In this document: positions 35,387-43,387 of the stretch, piece after piece
Layout of the letters: every line of letters starts with the position of its first letter
Position numbering within the stretch: position 1 is the stretch's first letter
Source of the DNA: an uncultured Collinsella sp.
GTDB lineage: Bacteria; Actinomycetota; Coriobacteriia; Coriobacteriales; Coriobacteriaceae
Direction of reading: 5' to 3'
Length of the DNA: 64,000 bases
Assembly: GCA_934643145.1 (NCBI GenBank)
Contig: CAKUBM010000006.1
Coordinates: 1 to 64,000 of the forward strand
The notes under the pieces: generated by a model
Databases searched by the model: none
The model's input: the letters and a program-made list of their open reading frames with translations, nothing else
Told to the model about the DNA's origin: nothing
Position numbers and translations under genes: made by a program

Positions 35387-36388
35387 ATGGATACACTGCT
35401 TGAAGCCATTGACGTTTGCGATGTCGATGGCTTTTGCTTTGGCAACTATACGGACGAGGAGGCCGGCACCGGTTGCACCGTAATCGTGGCAGCCGAAGGC
35501 GCCACCGGCGGCGTCGACGTTCGCGGCGGTGCCCCAGCATCGCGCGAAACCGACCTGCTGCGCCCCGAGAACACCGTCGACAAGGTTCACGCCGTCTGCC
35601 TCTCGGGCGGATCGGCCTTTGGCCTCGAGGCCGCAAGCGGTGTTGCCCGCGAGCTCGAGAGCCGCGGCATCGGGCTGCCCGTCGGCCCCACGCAGGTGCC
35701 CATCGTATGCTCCAGCTGCATCTTCGACCTTGCCTACGGCGACCCCACGGTGCGCCCCGACATCGATGCCGGCATCGCCGCCGTGCGCGAGGCGCTCGAT
35801 AACACCCCCACCACCCTTGAGCAGGGCAACGTGGGCGCCGGCACTGGCGCCACGGTGGGCAAGCTCATGGGTCCTGCCACCTGCATGAAGGCCGGCCTTG
35901 GCGCCGCCGCCGTGGCACTCGGCCCCGTCAAGGTGGGTGCCGTGGTCTCGGTCAATGCCTGCGGCAACGTCGTTGACCCCTTCACCGGCGAGTGGGTCGC
36001 CGGTATGAGAGCCGCAGCCGATAGCGACCAGATCGTCGACATGGAGACCGCAGCCTTTGCCGCCGCCGGCTCCATGCAAATGCCGCTCGACCGCACCAAC
36101 ACCACCATCAGCTGCATCGTCACTAACGTGGAGCTCACCAAGGCCCAGGCCACCAAGGTCTCCCAGATGGCCGCAGACGCCTACGCACACGCCATCCGCC
36201 CCACGCACACCACCAACGACGGCGACACCATCTACACCCTCGCCAGCGGCAAACTGGGCACCCAGGCAAGCGCCGCCGTTCCCCTAGACCTGCTGGGCAT
36301 GCTCGCCGTAAGGGCTTTGCAAACCGCCATCGTAAACGGAGCCAAAACCGCCAAAACCTCCCACGGCATCCCCGGCGCCGCGAAGTAG
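35387..36388 (+). CDS. P1 (S58, DmpA/NylC-like) self-cleaving peptidase family protein
   Basis: 333 aa. This family of N-terminal nucleophile hydrolases cleaves itself into alpha and beta chains. CLSGGSAFGLEAASGV and QGNVGAGTGATVGK are family signatures. The likely cleavage site is N238/T239 in DRTNTTISCIV, matching the Asn-Thr site of NylC-type enzymes. Known members hydrolyse beta-peptides, D-amino-acid amides or nylon oligomers; the natural substrate here is unknown. TAGGAG is 7 nt before the ATG at 35387. Two nested palindromes follow the gene. Confidence 0.88.
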   Translation: MDTLLEAIDVCDVDGFCFGNYTDEEAGTGCTVIVAAEGATGGVDVRGGAPASRETDLLRPENTVDKVHAVCLSGGSAFGLEAASGVARELESRGIGLPVGPTQVPIVCSSCIFDLAYGDPTVRPDIDAGIAAVREALDNTPTTLEQGNVGAGTGATVGKLMGPATCMKAGLGAAAVALGPVKVGAVVSVNACGNVVDPFTGEWVAGMRAAADSDQIVDMETAAFAAAGSMQMPLDRTNTTISCIVTNVELTKAQATKVSQMAADAYAHAIRPTHTTNDGDTIYTLASGKLGTQASAAVPLDLLGMLAVRALQTAIVNGAKTAKTSHGIPGAAK

Positions 36389-36400
36389 CCTAACCTGACC

Positions 36401-36525
36401 GGTTGCCCGGTGGGGCTTGGTTATGTTTGCTGCTCTACAGTCCTGGCTCGCACGAAGAGCACATTAAGTGCTCTTCGGCTCGTGCGGAACTCGCGACAAA
36501 CATAACCAAGCCCCACCGGGCAACC
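36401..36525. repeat. Intergenic nested palindrome d (29-bp perfect arms)
   Basis: Left arm 36401-36429 and right arm 36497-36525 are exact reverse complements over 29 bp (starting GGTTGCCCGGTGGGGC). Inside, GAAGAGCAC (36454-36462) pairs with GTGCTCTTC (36468-36476) around ATTAA, flanked by CGCAC and GTGCG with an extra GGCT on the right. It begins 13 nt after the peptidase stop. The inner core is shared, in reverse orientation, with element e. Confidence 0.92.
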
Positions 36526-36572
36526 TACCAACCAGCTTCTTTTCAGCCCAGGCCCCTGTGTACCGCGCGTCG

Positions 36573-36781
36573 AAGATCTTCAAATTCAAACTGTCTGACA
36601 ATCGAATCTTATAGCAGAGGCCCCTTGTCCTTTAGTTTGATACAAGTTCCGCACGAGCCGGAAAGCACTTAATGTGCTTTCCGTGCGAGCAGGACTGTTC
36701 GCAGTAGCAAACTAAAGGACAAGGGGCCCAGTCAACCTATCAGCAGCGATTACTCAACAGCTAGTTGAATTTGAAGATCTT
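36573..36781. repeat. Inverted repeat copying the 3' end of the glycosyltransferase gene around element e
   Basis: AAGATCTTCAAATTCAA at 36573-36589 is the exact reverse complement of 36765-36781, which encodes the last residues of the glycosyltransferase (KIFKFN end). The 17-bp pair encloses element e, giving a third outer layer of symmetry. Confidence 0.85.
36619..36728. repeat. Intergenic nested palindrome e (21-bp perfect arms)
   Basis: Left arm 36619-36639 and right arm 36708-36728 are perfect over 21 bp. Inside, GGAAAGCAC (36660-36668) pairs with GTGCTTTCC (36674-36682) around TTAAT, flanked by CGCACG-AGCC on the left and GTGCG on the right. Read on the minus strand, the centre matches the centre of element d closely: both have ACAGTCCTG, CTCGCACG, AGCACATTAAGTGCT and CGGCTCGTGCGGAACT. 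The outer arms are unrelated. Confidence 0.92.
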
Positions 36782-37792
36782 TGAGGCAAGACGGTATAGG
36801 CCGAGTGTGGTTTTGTCTCCGGCCCGTCCGTGCAGATTGGTAAAGAAGCCCACCACACCATAACGTGCGCGACGATACATGCGCTCGTCGTAAGCCTTCA
36901 GATCATTCCACAGCGTCTTCAGGCGCTCATCGGCGCATTCTTCCTCGGAAAGTTTGGTGAGCACCGAGCAGATCGCCATCATCATGGTGAAGTAGCCCAT
37001 CATGTACGAGCGCAGGCGCGAAGACTCAACATCGCCGTACAGATGGAACGACTCCATCATAATGCGCGTAACGCGGAACTGCTGGTCCAGACGCTTGACC
37101 ATCGTAGCCTCGTTGACACTCTGGCCCTCGCGGCCAATGAAGTAACGGTAGAGGTCGATATCGGCGTAGTACATGGTCTTGCAGCGCGGCAGCGGCACGT
37201 ATGCGTAGATGTTGTCCACGTAGAAGGTGTGCGGCGGCATGGGCAGGTTAGACTCGCGCAGCACATCCGTGCGATAGCACAGACTGTGCATAAGCAGATT
37301 CTGGTCCAGACGGAAGTGCCCGATCTGATCCCAGGTGAAAATCTTTTTACGCGGCAGGGCAAACTTGTAGCCAATAGCGGTATGCGTGCCCTCGTAGACT
37401 TTCTCGTACACGTAGTTGGAGATAAACAGATCGACGCGCTGGTCGCGCTCCTCGAAGCCGCGCAGGATCGACAGCATGGTCGAAAGGGCCGCGCCGTCGA
37501 GCCAGTCGTCGGAGTCTACGACCTTGTAGTACGTACCCTGCGCCTCTCGCAGGCCCGAAAGAACGGCGATACCGTGGCCGCCATTTTCCTGGTGCACCGC
37601 GCGGATGATACCGGGGTAACGCGCCTCCCACTCATCGGCCTTGGCGGCCGTCTCGTCCTTGGAGCCGTCGTCGACCACGATAATCTCGATATCGGTGGCG
37701 TAATTGCTTCCCTCCAGGATGGAGGTGATGCAATGGTCCATGTCCTTGGCGGCGTTATACGAGGGAATACCGAATGTTATGACTTTATGCAT
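36761..37792 (-). CDS. Family 2 glycosyltransferase
   Basis: 343 aa, GT-A fold. The N-terminus HKVITFGIPSYNAAKDMDHCI, the EIIVVDDGSKDET loop and the DXD-like VVDSDDWLDG are the nucleotide-sugar and metal motifs. The C-terminal part (about 220-343) has basic stretches (RRARYGVVGFF) but no clear membrane domain. The ATG at 37792 overlaps the glf stop by 8 nt, so it is coupled to UDP-galactopyranose mutase. A role in attaching galactofuranose or another sugar to surface glycans is inferred from that pairing. Confidence 0.88.
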   Translation of the reverse strand: MHKVITFGIPSYNAAKDMDHCITSILEGSNYATDIEIIVVDDGSKDETAAKADEWEARYPGIIRAVHQENGGHGIAVLSGLREAQGTYYKVVDSDDWLDGAALSTMLSILRGFEERDQRVDLFISNYVYEKVYEGTHTAIGYKFALPRKKIFTWDQIGHFRLDQNLLMHSLCYRTDVLRESNLPMPPHTFYVDNIYAYVPLPRCKTMYYADIDLYRYFIGREGQSVNEATMVKRLDQQFRVTRIMMESFHLYGDVESSRLRSYMMGYFTMMMAICSVLTKLSEEECADERLKTLWNDLKAYDERMYRRARYGVVGFFTNLHGRAGDKTTLGLYRLASKIFKFN

Positions 37793-38987
37793 GGCAGGCG
37801 ATAATCTCATCCGAAAGATCGAGGGCAGAATTGGTCACGGCGTCCATATCGTAGTAGCGATACTCGGCCAAGCGACCCACCGGGTGGAAGTTCGTCAGGT
37901 TCTGAACGCGCTCAAGATAGCGCTCATAGAGCTCGCGGTTCTCGGGCTCGAGAATGGCGTAGTACGGCGTCTCGCCCGAGCCGGGCGTATAGGCCTTGGA
38001 GTATTCCTTCATGATGGTGGTCTTGCCGGGCAGGACCTGACCAGTCATGTTCTTGAACTCGGTGATGCGCGTGTAGTCCTCGCTCGTGGTGTAGTTGACG
38101 GTGCCCACGGGTTGGAACTGATCCATATCGAGCGTCTCGAACTTCATATCGAGCGTGCGGTACGGCAGAGCACCCAGGTCGAGATTGAACAGCTCATCGA
38201 GCGGACCGGTGTAGACGATCTCGCCGCCATAGACCTTACCGTCGACCTTGACGGTGGTCTCGTCAATCTCGAACAGATCGCGAGCGTCCACGTCGCAGAA
38301 CACGTCGATCAGGTCGTGATCGAGCATATGCTCGAACAGCGCAGTGTAACCGTCCTGCGGCATACCCTGGAAGGGGGCCTGCGGGAAGTAGCGATCGTCA
38401 TCGCCCACAAAGACGGGAACGCGACCAGTGATCGAGGGATCGATCTGGTCGGGCGTCTGGCCCCACTGCTTCATGGTGTAATGCAAAAAGACGTTCTCGT
38501 AGACGTAATCGGCGACCTCGGCAAGATCCGGGTCGTTCTTCTTGCGCAGCTCCATGATGGGCACCTTGACGTCCTTGCCAAAGGTCTCCACAAGCTTCTG
38601 ATACAGCTCCTCGCCGCGCTCATCGCCAAAAGCAAGCTTGAGGCTCGCGTGGTTGAAGGGCACGGGCATAAGGGTGCCGTTGATGTTGGCAAGCACCTTG
38701 TGCTGATAGTCCGTCCACTTGGTAAAGCGCGACAGGAAATTGTGCACGCGCTCGTTAAAGGTGTGATAGATATGCGGACCGTACTCGTGGATCAGGATTC
38801 CGACCTCGTCAGTGCAGTCATAGGCATTGCCCGCAATGTGGCTACGGCGCTCCAAAACGGCAACACGATAGCCGATGGTCTCGGCAAGACGGCGGGCGCA
38901 AACGGCACCGGCATATCCAGCACCGACGACAATCATGTCGTACGCGCCGGCGTTAAAGCCTTCAGGCAGGCCTGAGGTAATCTGCAT
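37785..38987 (-). CDS. glf: UDP-galactopyranose mutase Glf
   Basis: 400 aa. This FAD enzyme interconverts UDP-galactopyranose and UDP-galactofuranose for surface polysaccharide. It has the dinucleotide-binding loop VVGAGYAGAVCARRLAE, then LERRSHIAGNAYD and GPHIYHTFNERVHNF, then MKQWGQTPDQIDPSITGRVP. AAGGAG lies 6 nt before the ATG at 38987. It is the first gene of a two-gene unit with the glycosyltransferase. Confidence 0.96.
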   Translation of the reverse strand: MQITSGLPEGFNAGAYDMIVVGAGYAGAVCARRLAETIGYRVAVLERRSHIAGNAYDCTDEVGILIHEYGPHIYHTFNERVHNFLSRFTKWTDYQHKVLANINGTLMPVPFNHASLKLAFGDERGEELYQKLVETFGKDVKVPIMELRKKNDPDLAEVADYVYENVFLHYTMKQWGQTPDQIDPSITGRVPVFVGDDDRYFPQAPFQGMPQDGYTALFEHMLDHDLIDVFCDVDARDLFEIDETTVKVDGKVYGGEIVYTGPLDELFNLDLGALPYRTLDMKFETLDMDQFQPVGTVNYTTSEDYTRITEFKNMTGQVLPGKTTIMKEYSKAYTPGSGETPYYAILEPENRELYERYLERVQNLTNFHPVGRLAEYRYYDMDAVTNSALDLSDEIIACHA

Positions 38988-39084
38988 CGATACTCCTTGT
39001 CAAAAGCCACGGGCTCGTTAGCTGGGCTTTTCTCGAACATTCTTCGAGACATATTTATCAGAGCGATTATAGCGCTAATGCGTC

Positions 39085-39165
39085 CTATAATGAGCTTGCC
39101 ACACAAGGAAAGCTCAAGCACCGCGGCGTACATAATTGAAAGGTAAACCCGCTAGCAGCGGGTTT
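39085..39165 (+). promoter_or_regulatory. pta promoter -10 and 5' leader hairpin
   Basis: TATAAT at 39085-39090 is a perfect -10, with a poor -35 (GCGATT at 17 nt). The leader of about 125 nt holds AAACCCGC-TAGCA-GCGGGTTT (39145-39165) followed by ATT, which resembles a weak terminator or processing hairpin. Confidence 0.5.
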
Positions 39166-39218
39166 ATTCGTGAACAGCCGGGCGCCTGGAGCTTAGCGAA
39201 ACGCTTGCAAGGAGTAAC

Positions 39219-40199
39219 ATGAGCGATTTCCTAAACCGTATGAAGTCTGCCGCCAAGGCCGACCTTAAGACCATCGTCCTGCCCGAGGGCGAGGATCCGC
39301 GCACCATCGTCGCGGCCAACAAGATCATCGAGGAAGGCCTGGCCAACATCGTCATCCTGGGCGATCCCAACGAGATCAACGTTCCCGGCGCCACCGTCAT
39401 CGACCCGCGCAATGCCGAGAAGCACGAGGAGTACGCACAGAAGTTTGCCGAGCTCCGCGCCAAGAAGGGCGTTACCATCGAGCAGGCTCGCGCCCAGGTG
39501 ATGGACGCCACCTACTTTGGCACCATGATGGTCAAGATGGGCGACGCCGACGGCCTGGTCTCCGGCGCCTGCCACTCCACCGCCGACACCCTGCGCCCCG
39601 CGCTTCAGATCCTCAAGACCGCCCCGGGCACCAAGCTGGTCTCGGCCTTCTTCGTGATGTGCACCGACACCCCGCAGTTCGGCACGGACGGCACGCTGAT
39701 CTTCGCCGACTGCGGCCTCAACATCAACCCGTCCTCCGACGAGCTCTCCGAGATCGCCATCGCCTCCGCTCACTCCTGGTCCACCTTCATGGGCAACGTT
39801 GAGCCGCACGTGGCCATGCTCTCCTACTCCACCATGGGCTCCGCCGGCGGCGAGGTCGCCAAGAAGGTCCAGGAGGCCGTGAAGTTCTGCAAGGAGAAGG
39901 CTCCCGAGCTCGCCATCGATGGCGACCTGCAGCTCGACGCCGCTATCGTCCCCACCGTCGCCCAGCTCAAGGCTCCCGGCTCCTCTGTCGCCGGCAAGGC
40001 CAACGTGCTCGTGTTCCCCGACCTCGAGGCCGGCAACATCGGCTACAAGCTGGTCCAGCGCTTCGCCGGCGCCGATGCCTACGGCCCCATCCTGCAGGGC
40101 ATCGCCAAGCCGGTCAACGACCTGTCGCGCGGCTGCTCTGCCGACGACATCGTGGGTGTCGTGGCCATCACCGCCGTCCAGGCTCAGATGGCTGAGTAA
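39219..40199 (+). CDS. pta: Phosphate acetyltransferase Pta
   Basis: 326 aa, the short form without the DRTGG regulatory domain. It converts acetyl-CoA and phosphate to acetyl phosphate and CoA. LPEGEDPRTIVAANKI, DADGLVSGACHSTADTLRPA and the C-terminal QGIAKPVNDLSRGCSADDIV are family signatures. AAGGAG is 4 nt before the ATG. It faces two acetate kinase genes about 550 nt away, completing the acetate fermentation route that yields ATP. Confidence 0.97.
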   Translation: MSDFLNRMKSAAKADLKTIVLPEGEDPRTIVAANKIIEEGLANIVILGDPNEINVPGATVIDPRNAEKHEEYAQKFAELRAKKGVTIEQARAQVMDATYFGTMMVKMGDADGLVSGACHSTADTLRPALQILKTAPGTKLVSAFFVMCTDTPQFGTDGTLIFADCGLNINPSSDELSEIAIASAHSWSTFMGNVEPHVAMLSYSTMGSAGGEVAKKVQEAVKFCKEKAPELAIDGDLQLDAAIVPTVAQLKAPGSSVAGKANVLVFPDLEAGNIGYKLVQRFAGADAYGPILQGIAKPVNDLSRGCSADDIVGVVAITAVQAQMAE

Positions 40200-40214
40200 C
40201 GTACATATCCCCTC

Positions 40215-40339
40215 GGGACCCTACAGGGTAAAGCTCTGAAAACGTCCTCAGGCATGCGAGAAGCCCCGCTGCGCACTACGTGCGGCGGGGCTTCTCGCGC
40301 CTTGCGGATTGTTTTCAGAGCTTTACCCTGTAGGGTCCC
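40215..40339. repeat. Intergenic nested palindrome f (29-bp perfect arms)
   Basis: Left arm 40215-40243 and right arm 40311-40339 are perfect over 29 bp (starting GGGACCCTACAGGGTAAAGC). An inner perfect stem GCGAGAAGCCCCGC (40256-40269)/GCGGGGCTTCTCGC (40285-40298) encloses CGCAC-TAC-GTGCG. It starts 15 nt after the pta stop. No T-run follows on either strand. Confidence 0.92.
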
Positions 40340-40344
40340 TGCCG

Positions 40345-40687
40345 CTACGTGATGCTCAGGGAATCTGGGATGGACGGCGGCTTGGCTACGAGCTGGGGCT
40401 GCTAATCTGGATGGTTGGGTGCCGTCGCTGGGAGCGCAGGCGTTACTGGTGATGGTCACTTTGGGACCGAAATGTTGGCTGAGCTCGACGTCCGTCCAAC
40501 CGGAAAGCGCGTCCCGGTTTGGAGGTGGATTATGGGATGCGATTTCCGCTTGGGGCCTGTTTGGGAAAGTGCGGGACGGAATTTTGCTTTATTGTGGGTC
40601 GTAGTTTCCGTAACGTACCTCAGCTGGAAAGCGTGTCCCGGAATTCGTGCTCTAAATGGGATGGAGTTCCCGTCGTCTGCCTGTCAC
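40345..40687. other. Noncoding stretch with repeated GGAAAGCG(C/T)GTCCCGG words
   Basis: No supported gene. GGAAAGCGCGTCCCGG (40502-40517) and GGAAAGCGTGTCCCGG (40626-40641) differ at one base. A related GGAAAGTGCGGGACGGAA lies between them (40564-40581). These could be remnants of repeats related to the palindromes, or a decayed gene. Confidence 0.45.
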
Positions 40688-40724
40688 CAAAAAGGCCTCC
40701 CGAGCTGTTGCTCAGGAGGCCTTT
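40688..40724 (-). terminator. Intrinsic terminator after acetate kinase 1
   Basis: On the minus strand AAAGGCCTCCTGAGC pairs with GCTCGGGAGGCCTTT and is followed by TTGG. The stop codon is 22 nt away. Confidence 0.88.
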
Positions 40725-40745
40725 CTTCAATCGCAAGCGAACGCG

Positions 40746-41924
40746 TTAGTTGTTTCCGGTCAGACGCTCGACGTCGTGGGCGATCATGTATTCCTCGTCG
40801 GTGGGGATGACCATGACCGTGACGGAAGAGCCGGCGGCGCTGATGACCTGCGGGCCGTTACCCACGGCCTCGCGGTTCTTGTTGTTGTCGATGCGCACGC
40901 CCAGCCACTCAAAGCAGTCGCAGAAGGCCTTGCGGATCGACCAGTCGTTCTCGCCGATGCCGGCGGTAAAGGTGATGGTGTCCACGCCCGCCATGGAAGC
41001 GATCATGGAGCCGGCCTGCTGCATGGCCTTGTAGGCGAACATATCGAAGGCGAGCAGGCAGCGCTCGTCGCCCTCGGAGGCGCGCGTACGGATGTCACGG
41101 GCGTCGTTGGAGATGCCCGAGATGGCAAGCAGACCAGACTGCTTGTTCATCATGTCATCGACTTCCTGGTAGCTGTAGCCGCCCTCGCGCTGCAGGTAGC
41201 ACACGGTAGCCGGGTCAATGGAACCACAACGGGTGCCCATCATCAGGCCGTCGAGCGGCGTGAGGCCCATCGTGGTATCGCGGCATACACCGTCCTCAAT
41301 GGCGGCGAGCGAAGCGCCGTTGCCCAGATGACACGAAAGCAGACGGTGGCAGCGCGTGCCCAAAATCTCCTTGGCCATCATCCACTCGTAGCGGTGGCTC
41401 GTGCCGTGGGCGCCGTACTTGCGCACGTGATACTTATCGCACACGTCCTTGGGCAGCGCGTAGGTGTAGGCGACCTCGGGCATGGTCATGTGGAACGACG
41501 TATCGAAGACGGCCACGTTGGGCAGCTCCGGATATTTCTCGCGGCAATACTCAATTGCTGCGGCCTCACCGTAATTGTGCAGCGGGGCGAGCGGGGCCAC
41601 CTCAAGGATCTTAGCCATGACCTCATCGTCGACGACCGCGGAATCATCGAAGTGCCAGCCACCCTGAACGATACGGTGGCCGATGCCATCGATCGTAAAG
41701 TCGGTCTTCTCGAGCTCCTCGAGCACGCGCGCAATGGCGCAGCGATGATCGGGAAAAGGAATCTCCTCGGTCTGCTTGGCACCACCGTTCTCGGAGTGGC
41801 CAAAGATGCCCATCTCCGAGCCGATACGCTCGCAGTTGCCCTTGGCGAAAACCTCGCGGGTATCGGTATCCAAAAGCTGATATTTAAGGCTCGAGCTGCC
41901 GGCGTTGACAACAAGTACGTTCAT
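40746..41924 (-). CDS. ackA: Acetate kinase, paralogue 1
   Basis: 392 aa. It makes ATP and acetate from acetyl phosphate. NVLVVNAGSSSLKYQLLD, PDHRCAIARVL, FDTSFHMTMP, CHLGNGASLAAI and DTTMGLTPLDGLMMGTRCG are the ASKHA-family motifs. Its sequence differs clearly from paralogue 2 (for example NGGAKQTEEIPF against NGSKKVTENIEF), so the duplication is old, unlike the arcA pair. It lies 164 nt downstream of paralogue 2, behind a terminator. Confidence 0.96.
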   Translation of the reverse strand: MNVLVVNAGSSSLKYQLLDTDTREVFAKGNCERIGSEMGIFGHSENGGAKQTEEIPFPDHRCAIARVLEELEKTDFTIDGIGHRIVQGGWHFDDSAVVDDEVMAKILEVAPLAPLHNYGEAAAIEYCREKYPELPNVAVFDTSFHMTMPEVAYTYALPKDVCDKYHVRKYGAHGTSHRYEWMMAKEILGTRCHRLLSCHLGNGASLAAIEDGVCRDTTMGLTPLDGLMMGTRCGSIDPATVCYLQREGGYSYQEVDDMMNKQSGLLAISGISNDARDIRTRASEGDERCLLAFDMFAYKAMQQAGSMIASMAGVDTITFTAGIGENDWSIRKAFCDCFEWLGVRIDNNKNREAVGNGPQVISAAGSSVTVMVIPTDEEYMIAHDVERLTGNN

Positions 41925-42036
41925 GAGACTCCTTCGTGATTACAGTACGGTCGGCAAACCTATAAGGCGGCCGTACCCTTAATAAGAAGTTATCAGAATC
42001 CAATAAATAACTATTAAACTCTTCGCCCAAAGAGCG

Positions 42037-42075
42037 TAAAAGGGGGCTGAACGGCACAAGGCCATCCAGTCCCCT
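42037..42075 (-). terminator. Intrinsic terminator between the two acetate kinase genes
   Basis: On the minus strand AGGGGACTG pairs with CAGCCCCCT (one mismatch) across a 17-nt loop and is followed by TTTTA. Confidence 0.7.
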
Positions 42076-42088
42076 CCTCTTGCATCAA

Positions 42089-43267
42089 TTACTTACTGCT
42101 GACGATGCGCTCGACGTCGGAAGCGATCATAAACTCCTCGTCCGTGGGGATGACGAAGATCTTGACCTTGGAATCCTTGGCGGACAGGCACCAAGCGCCG
42201 TCGCCACGCAGGGCGTTGCGGGCGTGATCCATCTTGACGCCCATAAAGGCCAGACGGTCGGCCACGCCGGCGCGAACAGCCGGAGCGTGCTCGCCGATGC
42301 CGGCGGTGAAGACGAGCGTGTCCATGCCGCACATGGAGGTTGCCATCTCGGCGGCCTTGGCGGCAATCTTGTAGACAAACATATCGAAGGCGAGCTGAGC
42401 CTCGGGATCGCCAGCAGCGGCGAGCTCCTCGACGTTGCGGCAGTCGTTGGTCTTGCCGCCGGTCACAGCCATGAGGCCGGACTTCTTGTTCATCATCTCG
42501 TCAACCTCGTCGAAGGTGTAGCCACCCTCGCGCTGCAGGTAGCACACGGTAGCCGGGTCGATGGAACCGCAGCGGGTGCCCATCATGACGCCGTCGAGCG
42601 GGGTAAGGCCCATGGTGGTGTCCATGCACTTGCCGTCCTCGATAGCGCACAGGGAAGCGCCGGAGCCGATGTGGCACACGACGACCTTGCGGGCCTCGCC
42701 GTTGGTCATCTCGGCAACCTTCTTGGAGATGTAGCGGTAGCTGGTGCCGTGGGCGCCGTACTTACGGATGTGCAGTTTGTCGCAGACGTCCTTGGGCAGG
42801 GCGTAGGTCTTGGCGACCTCGGGCATGTTGAAGTGGAAAGCGGTGTCGTAGACCGTGACGTTGGGCAGGTCGGGATACTGCTCCAGGCAGAACTCGATAA
42901 CGTTGGCCTCGGGGTTGTTGTGCAGCGGGGCGAGTGGGGCGACCTCGCGGATCTTGGCAAGAACGTCCTCGTCGACGAGGGAGGAATCGCCAAAGTACCA
43001 ACCGCCCTGAACGATGCGGTGGCCGATGCCCTCGATCTTGACGCCGTTGGCCTCGAGGTCCTTCAGGACGACCTCGATGGCGACCTTGTGGTCGGGGAAC
43101 TCGATGTTCTCGGTCACCTTCTTGGAGCCGTTGGCAGCGTGGGTGAAGGTACCGCCGGTAAAGCAGACGCGCTCGCAGGAGCCCTTTGCGGACACCTTAT
43201 GGGACTTGGTATCGATGACCTGATACTTAAGGGTCGAAGATCCTGCGTTGACGACCAGAACGTTCAT
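42089..43267 (-). CDS. ackA: Acetate kinase, paralogue 2
   Basis: 392 aa with the same motifs as paralogue 1: NVLVVNAGSSTLKYQVID, CHIGSGASLCAI and DTTMGLTPLDGVMMGTRCG. The loop HIGSGAS replaces HLGNGAS, a change in the phosphate-binding region that might alter kinetics or acyl-chain preference (propionate or butyrate kinase-like). Both genes keep the catalytic Arg, Asp and Glu neighbourhoods. Each appears to be its own transcription unit. Confidence 0.95.
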   Translation of the reverse strand: MNVLVVNAGSSTLKYQVIDTKSHKVSAKGSCERVCFTGGTFTHAANGSKKVTENIEFPDHKVAIEVVLKDLEANGVKIEGIGHRIVQGGWYFGDSSLVDEDVLAKIREVAPLAPLHNNPEANVIEFCLEQYPDLPNVTVYDTAFHFNMPEVAKTYALPKDVCDKLHIRKYGAHGTSYRYISKKVAEMTNGEARKVVVCHIGSGASLCAIEDGKCMDTTMGLTPLDGVMMGTRCGSIDPATVCYLQREGGYTFDEVDEMMNKKSGLMAVTGGKTNDCRNVEELAAAGDPEAQLAFDMFVYKIAAKAAEMATSMCGMDTLVFTAGIGEHAPAVRAGVADRLAFMGVKMDHARNALRGDGAWCLSAKDSKVKIFVIPTDEEFMIASDVERIVSSK

Positions 43268-43317
43268 GTGTCTCCCTACTAACAGGCGGTGTGGCGCCGC
43301 CAGGTTACATACGCTTC

Positions 43318-43353
43318 AATAATAAACCCAAACGCCCTCGCGCTCGGGTTTAT
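43318..43353 (-). terminator. Intrinsic terminator after the first MFS gene
   Basis: On the minus strand AATAAACCC pairs with GGGTTTATT, with an inner CGC-rich stem, followed by ATTG. It is about 35 nt after the stop. Confidence 0.65.
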
Positions 43354-43387
43354 TGCGTTGATATATAAGTTATCGATGCCTGGTCGC

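Noticed and set aside
36401..36728. Elements d and e as ordinary intrinsic terminators for the peptidase gene
   Set aside because: Arms are far longer than needed, no T-run follows, and two copies in opposite orientation share a core, which a terminator would not require.
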